This document shows positions 1 through 5,424 of a DNA stretch of 6,219 nt, piece after piece. The position numbers and the translations under genes were made by a program. The DNA lies in the NCBI GenBank assembly GCA_030632525.1, contig DAOVUP010000106.1, forward strand, positions 1 to 6,219, in the 5' to 3' direction. Below the pieces are notes generated by a model. The model saw nothing but the letters and a program-made list of their open reading frames with translations. It was not told the origin of the DNA and ran no database searches. The number at the start of each line of letters is the position of its first letter. Position 1 is the first letter of the stretch. Source of the DNA: Desulfobacteraceae bacterium. Its GTDB lineage: Bacteria; Desulfobacterota; DSM-4660; Desulfatiglandales; Desulfatiglandaceae.

Positions 1-637
1 CAAACTTGAGCCACAGTATTGATTTTTCGGCTACCTCTATCATTGTCCCCTCTTCATTACCTCCGTCAGGCACAATGATAAGGTCCTCAGCCCTGAAGTA
101 GTCTTTCTGATGTTTCAGGACATGGGTCAATCCATACTCACTCCCCGTTTCTTCGTCGGCCACAATGACCAGACCCACCGATCTTTTTAATGTCTGCCCA
201 GAATCGAGGATAGCCTTCAAGGCCAGAAAAGAGCTTACAAAGCCATGTTGATTATCCTCAACCCCCCTTCCCATAATCCGGTCACCATCCACTATTGCTT
301 CATACGGTTCACTCTCCCACAGGGAGGAATCGCCGGGCGGCACAATATCGGAGTGACTCAGCACCCAGACGACCCGGTCTTTCTGCCGGCCTTCCCATTT
401 TGCGATCAGATTGGGACGATAACCGTTATGAGCCCTCTCATCAGGCACCTTGATCTCCTGAAGGACGTCCGGGTTCAAGGCATCAAGCAACCCCTTTATA
501 TAAGAGGTTTTTTCGTGTTCACCCTGACCTCCGTTATCAGGGCCTAATGCTACCCTGGCAGTCAGGTTCCGCTGGAGTTGAATTATTTCGTCTCTATAAC
601 CATCTATTCGGTCAAAAATGCTCATCAGGCCCGTCAT
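1..637 (-). CDS. M20 family metallopeptidase/deacylase, C-terminus beyond the left edge
   Basis: Only the first 212 residues are visible. They match the zinc-dependent M20 family (ArgE/DapE/ACY1/carboxypeptidase G2), cytoplasmic enzymes that hydrolyse amide bonds of N-acyl amino acids or small peptides. Visible landmarks, counted from the ATG at 637: SHSDIVPPG with metal-ligand His95 and Asp97; GRGVEDNQHG with the bridging Asp128; DEETGSEYG with the catalytic and metal-binding Glu162/Glu163; VPDGG with Asp191. The final His ligand and the dimerisation domain would lie off the window. The ATG at 637 is chosen because AGGAG lies 10 nt upstream (648-652); a second in-frame ATG at 625 (residue 5) has no such signal. 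It lies 81 bp downstream of the acyltransferase on the same strand and may share its transcript. The family call is firm; the substrate (acetylornithine, succinyl-DAP, dipeptide or other) cannot be decided. Confidence 0.9.
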   Translation of the reverse strand, partial: MTGLMSIFDRIDGYRDEIIQLQRNLTARVALGPDNGGQGEHEKTSYIKGLLDALNPDVLQEIKVPDERAHNGYRPNLIAKWEGRQKDRVVWVLSHSDIVPPGDSSLWESEPYEAIVDGDRIMGRGVEDNQHGFVSSFLALKAILDSGQTLKRSVGLVIVADEETGSEYGLTHVLKHQKDYFRAEDLIIVPDGGNEEGTMIEVAEKSILWLKF

Positions 638-647
638 ATTCTTCTTT

Positions 648-652
648 CTCCT
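648..652 (-). promoter_or_regulatory. Ribosome binding site of the M20 peptidase gene
   Basis: AGGAG on the minus strand, 10 nt before the ATG at 637, followed by a purine-rich AAGAAG. It favours this start over the in-frame ATG at 625. Confidence 0.5.
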
Positions 653-666
653 GTCCTCATGGATGC

Positions 667-690
667 TGGGTACTGGGTATTGGGTACTGG
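667..690. repeat. Heptamer tandem repeat, TGGGTAC/TGGGTAT type
   Basis: Three consecutive 7-bp units, TGGGTAC, TGGGTAT and TGGGTAC (667-687), followed by a broken fourth unit starting TGG. They lie in the 81-bp gap between the acyltransferase stop and the peptidase start. The 7-bp periodicity is visible directly. The function is unknown; such short heptamer arrays are usually selfish or replication-slippage repeats dispersed between genes. Confidence 0.75.
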
Positions 691-699
691 TTGAGTTCC

Positions 700-720
700 T
701 TGCGCGTTGCGGGTTGCGCT
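700..720. repeat. Heptamer tandem repeat, TTGCGNN type
   Basis: Three consecutive 7-bp units: TTGCGCG, TTGCGGG and TTGCGCT. The sequence is unrelated to the TGGGTAC array 10 bp away but has the same period. The array overlaps the first two bases of the acyltransferase stop codon (719-721), so the repeat reaches the end of that gene. Confidence 0.7.
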
Positions 721-1309
721 ACTGTAATCCTGAAAGAAGGGCGATTTTCTTCATCACCCTGTCGAGGATTGAGTTTGGTGCTGTTTCCCCATCCGGATAA
801 ATCGGTTTACCGAAACGAACTCGGACCAAAATCCTGAAACCCCTTCTCGAGTAATTAATCCCTACGGGTATCAGAGGAAATGACAATCGGGAAACTAAAA
901 GCCTCACCATTCCCGTCTTGCCGGACCCCATTTTGTTTTTATAGTAAGTGCCTTCGGGGAAAACCACAACACCCTCGCCCTTTTCCAGGAACTCAATCAT
1001 CGCCCTTATGGAACCCCTGCTTTTTAAAGGCTGCTCACGGTTCAAGGGGATCCCGCCAACCGACTTCAGGAACCACCCTGCAAACCGGTTTTTGAACAGC
1101 TCATGCTTGGCAATGTAGTAAAGAGGCCTTGGTGTGACAATGGCAATTATAGGGATATCCTGCCAGCACTGATGCTTTGGCAGGAGAACAAAGGCGTTTT
1201 CCCGGGGGAGGTATTTGTCCCCTTCAATCTCGAGACGATAAAAAAGAGATAAAAATCCTCTGCTAAAAGCCCTGATAACCCGACATAACCATTCTTTTTT
1301 TTCCAGCAC
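719..1309 (-). CDS. plsC: Lysophospholipid acyltransferase, PlsC family
   Basis: A 196-residue protein of the glycerolipid acyltransferase family, which transfers a fatty acyl group to the sn-2 position of lysophosphatidic acid (or a similar acceptor) at the inner face of the cytoplasmic membrane. Visible blocks: motif I KHQCWQD with catalytic His46 and Asp51 (HX4D); motif II GGIPLNR (85-91); motif III FPEGT (117-121); motif IV PLIPVGI (145-151). It is shorter than the roughly 240 residues of E. coli PlsC, with little sequence before motif I, so the N-terminal membrane region is reduced. The start is GTG, chosen because GGAAGGA lies 5 nt upstream. It begins 21 bp after the DUF202 gene stops, so the two are probably co-transcribed. 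A run of eight A bases occupies codons 3-5. Acceptor specificity is inferred; it could act on another lysolipid or on an ornithine-type lipid. Confidence 0.9.
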   Translation of the reverse strand: MLEKKEWLCRVIRAFSRGFLSLFYRLEIEGDKYLPRENAFVLLPKHQCWQDIPIIAIVTPRPLYYIAKHELFKNRFAGWFLKSVGGIPLNREQPLKSRGSIRAMIEFLEKGEGVVVFPEGTYYKNKMGSGKTGMVRLLVSRLSFPLIPVGINYSRRGFRILVRVRFGKPIYPDGETAPNSILDRVMKKIALLSGLQ

Positions 1310-1314
1310 CTTTA

Positions 1315-1321
1315 TCCTTCC
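1315..1321 (-). promoter_or_regulatory. Strong ribosome binding site for the GTG start of the acyltransferase
   Basis: GGAAGGA on the minus strand, 5 nt before the GTG at 1309. This spacing and strength decide the non-ATG start. It overlaps the 12-bp perfect palindrome TCCCTCGAGGGA (1319-1330) that fills the space after the DUF202 stop; the palindrome could fold in the mRNA and affect access to this site. Confidence 0.65.
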
Positions 1322-1330
1322 CTCGAGGGA

Positions 1331-1648
1331 TTATATATTTGCTCGTTCGGCTTCGTCTGTCTTTTCCTTCTCCGCCTGAACACCCCGATTCACCTTAATA
1401 TAAGTGATGACCCCCTGGACAAGAATGACAACACCAGCAGGGAGGAGAATCCATCCGAGCAATGTAACGAGAGGGTGGCCGGAGAACTTTATCATTGCTA
1501 ATCCCCCACCAAAGAATGCCAGGGCAGTGCGGAGATATGAAAGAAAAGTCCTCTTGAGAGCAAGACCGGTGCGATATTCTGCCAGATGGTCCCGGACAAA
1601 CATTTCTCCTTTCAGAGAAGGATCAACCCCTTTTTTTTGTATCGCCAT
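1331..1648 (-). CDS. DUF202 (YidH-like) small inner-membrane protein
   Basis: A 105-residue protein with the DUF202 signature: RDHLAEYRTGLALKRTFLSYLRTA-type sequence around residues 19-42, leading straight into a first membrane span (about 36-56, rich in F, G, L and A), a short loop with Pro59, a second span (about 61-84), and a charged tail (85-105). The function of DUF202 proteins is unknown; they are small membrane proteins, some found next to transporters. The ATG at 1648 has no clear ribosome binding site. An in-frame ATG at 1603 (residue 16) follows AAAGGAG, but only about 2 nt separates them and starting there would still keep the whole domain, so the start is uncertain. Codons 4-6 contain a run of eight A bases. 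It is the first gene of the leftward group. Confidence 0.85.
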   Translation of the reverse strand: MAIQKKGVDPSLKGEMFVRDHLAEYRTGLALKRTFLSYLRTALAFFGGGLAMIKFSGHPLVTLLGWILLPAGVVILVQGVITYIKVNRGVQAEKEKTDEAERANI

Positions 1649-1676
1649 TTAGGTAACCGTTCACGGGTTCAAATGT

Positions 1677-1692
1677 CCCACCGCCAGGTGGG
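1677..1692. other. Hairpin in the leader of the DUF202 gene
   Basis: A perfect inverted repeat, CCCACC and GGTGGG, around a 4-nt loop, extendable by one G-T wobble. No U-tract follows in either direction, so it is not an intrinsic terminator. Its location upstream of the DUF202 start allows a role in mRNA stability or translation, but this is speculative. Confidence 0.4.
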
Positions 1693-1834
1693 GGATCTTC
1701 GACAGAGTTCAAAGATTATGGGTTCATCAAACAAGTCGAAATCCAGCAGGAATTCGTCAACTATCAACTTTATAGCCTGTTCTGATTGACAAGAAAATAT
1801 GGAAAAGAACATGGTGTGTCAAGTTTATATTGGC

Positions 1835-1864
1835 TTGACATAACTCCGAACATTCCTTTACATT
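1835..1864 (+). promoter_or_regulatory. Possible sigma-70-type promoter for the dehydratase operon
   Basis: A perfect TTGACA (1835-1840) is followed after 18 bp by TACATT (1859-1864, four of six matches to TATAAT). Transcription would begin near 1871, leaving a leader of about 90 nt before the ATG at 1962. Another TTGACA at 1786-1791 has no matching -10 box. The -10 match is weak, so this is a candidate only. Confidence 0.25.
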
Positions 1865-1961
1865 GCCTTATCGGTTTTTTACAGCTTGAGGCTGTTATAG
1901 GTTTTGACCAAAACAACCCTGCGTCCGAGAACCTGCTGACCCCTACAGGAAACAGCATCTG

Positions 1962-3035
1962 ATGACACGAAGAGAATACCTCAGCAAACAGAAAGAAATG
2001 GGGAGGAACCTGATCGGTGTCTTTCCAGCATATTATCCAAAGGAAATCCTATGGGCCTTTAACGCGGTGCCGGCAGAGATCTGGGACCCGCCGCTTGAAA
2101 TTGCCGGGGCCAATGCTCACCTTCAACCATACATCTGTTCAGTGGCCAAGCTGGGATTAGAGCTTATTCTTCAAGGAAAGGGTGATATCTTGGATGGGCT
2201 TCTGTTCCCCCACACCTGTGACTCCATCCAGAATCTGGCCTCGATCGTTTACGATTACTTAGGGCTAAACAAACCCTGCTATTTTTTTTATCACCCAAAG
2301 GCCCCTTATCGGAACTCCTCCCGCACCTACTATCTGGAACAGCTTAGGTCCTTTGTGTCCCGTTTAGAGAAGGATATGGGGCCCCTGGATGGAGGGGAAC
2401 TGAAGCATCGAGTGGAACAGGGGCATCATTTAGCCGCAATTTTGAGAGAGATCTACGACTTGAGGAGCCAAGGGGATTTTTCTGCCTCCAATGCCGAGTT
2501 CTACCGTGTTATCCGTCAGGGGGAGTACCTTCATCCTGACGATTTCATTCCCTTGCTTGAAGGTTTTCTGGGAAGATCAAAGGGCGGAGATGGAAAGGGG
2601 TCTGCCGTAATCCTGAGCGGAATCCTGGCCAATCCGCCTGAGATCTTAGGGCTTTTGGATGATCTCGGTGTGAGGGTGGCAAATGATGACCTGTTAAATT
2701 GCGGGCGGAGGCTGTTAATGGAGCCGGGTCGTATGGAGGACCCGTTTGAAGCTCTTACCGCTAACTACTTTGCCATGCCGCCCTGCACAACCAAAGACTC
2801 GCCATTAGATGAGCGTGTGAATGATCTCCTCAAAAAGATCGAGAAAAGCAGCACAAAGGGTGTAATTTTTTATATGGTGAAATTTTGTGAGCCCGAGTTA
2901 TTTGATGTGCCGCAAATGGTAGCCGCGGTAAAAACGGCAGGGGTGGCGACCCTGATTATTGATGTGGATTTGAATCAGGGATTGAGCGGCCAACTGACAA
3001 CCAGGGTAGAGGCATTTGTGGAAATGATAAGTTAG
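1962..3035 (+). CDS. 2-hydroxyacyl-CoA dehydratase, small subunit (BcrC/BadD/HgdB type)
   Basis: A 357-residue cytoplasmic protein of the HGD-D/benzoyl-CoA reductase family. In characterised relatives (hydroxyglutaryl-, phenyllactyl- and hydroxyisocaproyl-CoA dehydratases) two subunits each hold one [4Fe-4S] cluster, and the enzyme removes water from a (R)-2-hydroxyacyl-CoA by a ketyl-radical mechanism. Three family cysteines are visible: Cys59 in YICSVAK, Cys86 in LFPHTCDSIQNL and Cys309 in VKFCEPE. Other cysteines (106, 247, 275) are not at family positions that I recognise. The N-terminal GVFPAYYPKEILWAFNAVPAEIW region (about 19-41) is also typical. Length fits HgdB/FldC (about 370-380). 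The start is the ATG at 1962; AGGA lies 11 nt upstream, a loose spacing, and the ATG overlaps an upstream TGA. No other good start exists before the in-frame stop at 1905. The substrate is not determinable. The downstream partner gene is displaced by a palindromic element. Confidence 0.9.
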   Translation: MTRREYLSKQKEMGRNLIGVFPAYYPKEILWAFNAVPAEIWDPPLEIAGANAHLQPYICSVAKLGLELILQGKGDILDGLLFPHTCDSIQNLASIVYDYLGLNKPCYFFYHPKAPYRNSSRTYYLEQLRSFVSRLEKDMGPLDGGELKHRVEQGHHLAAILREIYDLRSQGDFSASNAEFYRVIRQGEYLHPDDFIPLLEGFLGRSKGGDGKGSAVILSGILANPPEILGLLDDLGVRVANDDLLNCGRRLLMEPGRMEDPFEALTANYFAMPPCTTKDSPLDERVNDLLKKIEKSSTKGVIFYMVKFCEPELFDVPQMVAAVKTAGVATLIIDVDLNQGLSGQLTTRVEAFVEMIS

Positions 3036-3176
3036 TGCCCATCCATAAATGGCTATTTTCCGCAATCTCTGCGTCAGATTCGGATTTTAATCCTCGAAAT
3101 ACTTAAATGTATTCCTATGGTTAAAATCCTCATCTTTCTTGACCTTGCGAAAACTATCTCATTTCTGGATGGACAC
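3035..3176. repeat. 142-bp imperfect palindromic (MITE-like) element
   Basis: Terminal inverted repeats of 17 bp, GTGCCCATCCATAAATG at 3035-3051 and the complement of GTGTCCATCCAGAAATG at 3160-3176, match at 15 of 17 positions. Complementarity continues inward: CTATTTTCCGCAA against ATAGTTTTCGCAA, GGATTTTAA on both arms, and an AATAC/GTATT stem at the apex around a TTAAAT loop (near 3100-3115). The whole element can fold into one long interrupted hairpin. It has no coding capacity. The left end uses the last base of the dehydratase stop codon (TAG, 3033-3035). No clear target-site duplication is seen. Such elements are normally dispersed in many copies, moved or once moved by a transposase acting in trans; copy number cannot be judged from one window. 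Confidence 0.75.
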
Positions 3177-3269
3177 AAATTAGCTAATTTGGGAATTTAG
3201 GGATTAAAATCAACAACAGCACTCCAATTCTTCAATACCTAAATCCCTCAATTTTGAATTGAGAATGAT
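3177..3269. other. AT-rich palindrome-rich leader of the large dehydratase subunit gene
   Basis: This stretch directly abuts the 142-bp element. It contains a 16-bp perfect palindrome CAAATTAGCTAATTTG whose first base is the element's last (3176-3191), a degenerate repeat AATTTGGG/AATTTAGGG (3187-3202), a 7-bp inverted repeat AGGGATT (3199-3205) with AATCCCT (3242-3248), and a hairpin CTCAATT-TTG-AATTGAG (3247-3263). No convincing promoter was found. Confidence 0.55.
3247..3263 (+). promoter_or_regulatory. Hairpin covering the weak ribosome binding site of the large dehydratase subunit gene
   Basis: Perfect 7-bp arms CTCAATT and AATTGAG around a TTG loop. The 3' arm contains GAG (3261-3263), the only Shine-Dalgarno-like bases near the ATG at 3270, 6 nt away. 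Folding would hide that site, so the hairpin could lower or control translation. It is AT-rich and therefore only moderately stable. Confidence 0.35.
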
Positions 3270-4583
3270 ATGTCACTGACCAAGAGTATACGCTATAATT
3301 TTATGAAAGATATCGGCGCACCTGCTGTAATGGGTTTTGCCAAAGCAGGCAAGAAGAAGCGCCGCAGGAAACCTAACCCCAATTTCGGCCCCCCACTCAA
3401 ATGTGCTAACAGACTTAAGGAGATAATGACCAGGCATTATTTTCTCTCCAGGTATGCGGAAGGGGCGAGGCCGGTAGCATGGGTGACCAGCGGTGCACCT
3501 GTAGAACTCCTGAGACCGTTTGATTTCTACACAATATATCCTGAAAACCATGGCGCTTTATGCGGGGCCCAGCGACTTGGGCCCGAGCTTTGCTCAGTTG
3601 CAGAGGAGCACGGCTATAACCAGGATCTTTGCTCCTATGCACGCATCGACATAGGTCATTTTCTGTCCGGGAAAACTCCGGTAGGGAAACTGCCCAGGCC
3701 GGACATCCTCTTTGCTTCGAATAATATTTGCCAGACCGTGGCCTACTGGTACAAGGTTCTCGCCCATCAGTTGAAGATTCCTTTTTTGCTTTTCGATACC
3801 CCTTATAATTTCGAAGAGATTACCGAAAATGATATCACCTATATGGTAAGCCAGTTAGAAGAGATGATTCCAATATTAGAGGAGGTATCAGGGAAACGAT
3901 TCAACAACCAGAGATTCGAACAGATCATGCTTTTGGCACGTGATTCCTCCTTTACCTGGGGCGAGGTACTTGCCACCATGAAGACAGAACCGGCCCCCAT
4001 GACCATTTTCGATGCCTTCATCCATTTAGCACCCATAGTTTCCCTCAGGGGCCTCCCCGTAGCCCTCGATTATTATCAAACCCTTTTAGATGAACTGAGA
4101 GAAAGGATAGACAGGGGCATCGGGGCCATCAAGAATGAGAGAAAGAGGCTGATGTGGGACAATATAGCCATCTGGTACAAGGTTCGCGACTTCTCAAACC
4201 TGTTCGCTGAACATGGGATGAACTTTGTTACTGCAACATACACCAATGCCTGGGCCGAGACGATCTCTAACATGGATACAGACAAACCCCTCGAATCCAT
4301 GGCGAGAACCTATAGCTTAGTAGTGCTGAACAACAATCTTAACCACCGGCTGGGTCTCATGGAGCGGCTGATCAAAGAGTATAAGGTGGATGGTCTGGTC
4401 ATCCATTCTGCCAAGAGCTGCAAACCCTATTCCGTAGGGCAGTACGACCTCAAACGTCTGTTGATGGATCGCCTGGGAGTGCCTTCAGTGGTTATAGATG
4501 CCGACATTACCGATTTCAGGGCGTATTCTGAGGAACAGACACGCACACGCTTAGAGGCCTTTTTCGAGGGGATGGAAGATTGA
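3270..4583 (+). CDS. 2-hydroxyacyl-CoA dehydratase, large subunit (BcrB/HgdA type)
   Basis: A 437-residue partner of the preceding dehydratase subunit, same family (HGD-D domain), cytoplasmic. Three family cysteines that would carry the second [4Fe-4S] cluster are visible: Cys121 in LCSYARIDIG, Cys154 in SNNICQTVAYWY and Cys384 in AKSCKPYSVGQYD. The C-terminal VPSVVIDADITDFRAYS block (404-420), after which RTRLEAF follows, is characteristic of the larger subunit. Length matches BcrB (about 430-440). Residues 28-34 are seven consecutive Lys/Arg, an odd basic patch in a soluble enzyme. The ATG at 3270 has only a weak GAG signal upstream, inside a hairpin; an in-frame ATG at 3303 (residue 12) has no better one. 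It is separated by 234 bp from the small subunit gene but by 1 bp from the activator gene. Substrate unknown; a benzoyl-CoA reductase role is less likely because only one ATPase subunit is present. Confidence 0.9.
   Translation: MSLTKSIRYNFMKDIGAPAVMGFAKAGKKKRRRKPNPNFGPPLKCANRLKEIMTRHYFLSRYAEGARPVAWVTSGAPVELLRPFDFYTIYPENHGALCGAQRLGPELCSVAEEHGYNQDLCSYARIDIGHFLSGKTPVGKLPRPDILFASNNICQTVAYWYKVLAHQLKIPFLLFDTPYNFEEITENDITYMVSQLEEMIPILEEVSGKRFNNQRFEQIMLLARDSSFTWGEVLATMKTEPAPMTIFDAFIHLAPIVSLRGLPVALDYYQTLLDELRERIDRGIGAIKNERKRLMWDNIAIWYKVRDFSNLFAEHGMNFVTATYTNAWAETISNMDTDKPLESMARTYSLVVLNNNLNHRLGLMERLIKEYKVDGLVIHSAKSCKPYSVGQYDLKRLLMDRLGVPSVVIDADITDFRAYSEEQTRTRLEAFFEGMED
4574..4578 (+). promoter_or_regulatory. 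Ribosome binding site of the activator gene
   Basis: GGAAG lies 6 nt before the ATG at 4585, inside the last codons of the large dehydratase subunit gene, whose TGA ends at 4583. The arrangement implies translational coupling of the two genes. Confidence 0.6.
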
Positions 4584-4584
4584 T

Positions 4585-5382
4585 ATGAACAGCCCATATT
4601 TTGCGGGGGTCGATGTTGGCTCCCTCAGCACGGAGGCAATGATTCTTGATACCACGGACGAGCCGGTCAGTTATTCCATCATCCAGACAGGGGCCAACAG
4701 CATCGATGCAGCCTCAGAATCCTTTGAAAAAGCCTTAGCCAAATCGGGGGTCAGCCAGGATCAGGTCAAGAGTATTGTGGCAACTGGTTATGGACGTATC
4801 TCTATACCTTTTGCCGACAAAAGAGTGACCGAGATCTCATGCCATGCCTTAGGGGCATACCACCTGTTTCCCGATACCGGAACAGTTATCGACATCGGAG
4901 GACAGGATTCCAAGGTGATCCGTGTTGGAGATGGGGGGAAGGTCCTGGACTTCACCATGAACGACAAATGCGCTGCCGGCACGGGCCGCTTCTTAGAGGT
5001 GATGGCCGACAAACTTCAAGTCTCGCTCAATGAGATGGGACCTCTCTCCTTAAAGGCTGGCGGAGAAGTAAGTATCAGCAGTATCTGCACTGTTTTCGCA
5101 GAAAGCGAAGTTGTGTCTCTTGTGGCACAAAACCACCCCAAAAATGAAGTCATCCGCGGACTGCACCGGGCCGTAGTAAACAGGGTGTGGAGCATGATAA
5201 AGTCGATCGGAGTTCATGGCGCCGTAACCATGAGCGGTGGAGTAGCCAAGAACAGCGGTGTAGTCGGTCTTATTGAAGAAAGGCTCGGGAAACCGATACA
5301 TGTTCATCCCGAACCACAGATCATTGGCGCCTTAGGGGCAGCGCTTCTCGCTAAGAAGAACTTTCTTAGGGCGAGCCCTTAA
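4585..5382 (+). CDS. hgdC: 2-hydroxyacyl-CoA dehydratase activator ATPase (HgdC/BcrA/BadF family)
   Basis: A 265-residue ASKHA-fold ATPase, close in length to Acidaminococcus HgdC (260). It binds one [4Fe-4S] cluster between two identical subunits and couples ATP hydrolysis to one-electron transfer into the dehydratase. Visible motifs in order: phosphate-1 loop GVDVGSLSTE (8-17); ATGYGR (66-71); phosphate-2 loop DIGGQDSK (103-110); NDKCAAGTGRFLE (126-138) with cluster ligand Cys129; ICTVFAESE (167-175) with cluster ligand Cys168; adenosine motif SGGVAKN (217-223); and QIIGALGAAL (245-254). The start is well placed: ATG with GGAAG 6 nt upstream and 1 bp after the preceding stop. A Glu (17) stands where many homologues have Lys after the Ser/Thr pair. 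Being a lone activator rather than a BcrA/BcrD pair, it points to a dehydratase-type system with a homodimeric activator. The electron donor (ferredoxin or flavodoxin) is not in the window. Confidence 0.95.
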   Translation: MNSPYFAGVDVGSLSTEAMILDTTDEPVSYSIIQTGANSIDAASESFEKALAKSGVSQDQVKSIVATGYGRISIPFADKRVTEISCHALGAYHLFPDTGTVIDIGGQDSKVIRVGDGGKVLDFTMNDKCAAGTGRFLEVMADKLQVSLNEMGPLSLKAGGEVSISSICTVFAESEVVSLVAQNHPKNEVIRGLHRAVVNRVWSMIKSIGVHGAVTMSGGVAKNSGVVGLIEERLGKPIHVHPEPQIIGALGAALLAKKNFLRASP

Positions 5383-5424
5383 ATCATCCTGAGAGATTTT
5401 AAAGTGCAAACAAGAGAAAATCAC

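Larger units (their letters stand above)
1649..1961. other. Divergent intergenic region between the leftward and rightward gene groups
   Basis: This 313-bp region separates the DUF202 and dehydratase start codons and should hold both promoters. A 6-bp stem hairpin (CCCACC, loop GCCA, GGTGGG; 1677-1692) lies about 28 bp ahead of the DUF202 start and would form in that leader RNA; it has no T-run on either side. No convincing minus-strand promoter was found. In the plus direction, a weak sigma-70-like pair is listed separately. Short open stretches exist: a 14-codon ATG frame at 1799-1843, and a frame from TTG 1786 that ends in a TGA overlapping the dehydratase ATG. None has a good ribosome binding site, so I do not call a gene. 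Confidence 0.6.

Noticed and set aside
660..720. CRISPR array
   Set aside because: The repeats are 7-bp direct units without spacers, and no cas genes are present.
245..837. Plus-strand open frames of 100, 96 and 60 codons at the left end
   Set aside because: They lie opposite the M20 peptidase and acyltransferase genes, whose minus-strand translations carry intact catalytic motifs; the plus-strand frames show no domain and include the tandem repeats.
1649..1700. tRNA-like segment (GGTTCAAAT followed by CCCACCGCCA)
   Set aside because: The supposed T-stem does not pair and no acceptor, D or anticodon arm can be built upstream; only the simple CCCACC/GGTGGG hairpin remains.
1770..1958. Minus-strand 62-codon frame in the divergent region
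   Set aside because: No ribosome binding site, no recognisable motif, and it would run into the opposite promoter region; treated as chance.
1962..3035. Double-cubane cluster protein (YjiM type) instead of a dehydratase subunit
   Set aside because: Those proteins work with an ATPase partner but without a second dehydratase subunit; here a clear large subunit with its own three cysteines follows.
3130..3176. Promoter for the large subunit inside the palindromic element (TTGACC)
   Set aside because: No acceptable -10 hexamer lies 16-18 bp downstream on the plus strand.
1962..5382. Class I benzoyl-CoA reductase operon (BcrABCD)
   Set aside because: That enzyme uses two different ATPase subunits; here there is one 265-residue activator of HgdC length, and no ferredoxin or dienoyl-CoA hydratase gene nearby. 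Not fully excluded, as genes could lie outside the window.
5368..5382. Terminator at the end of the activator gene (AGGGC-GA-GCCCT)
   Set aside because: A two-base loop cannot close, there is no T-run after it, and the motif is within coding sequence just 45 bp before the next gene.
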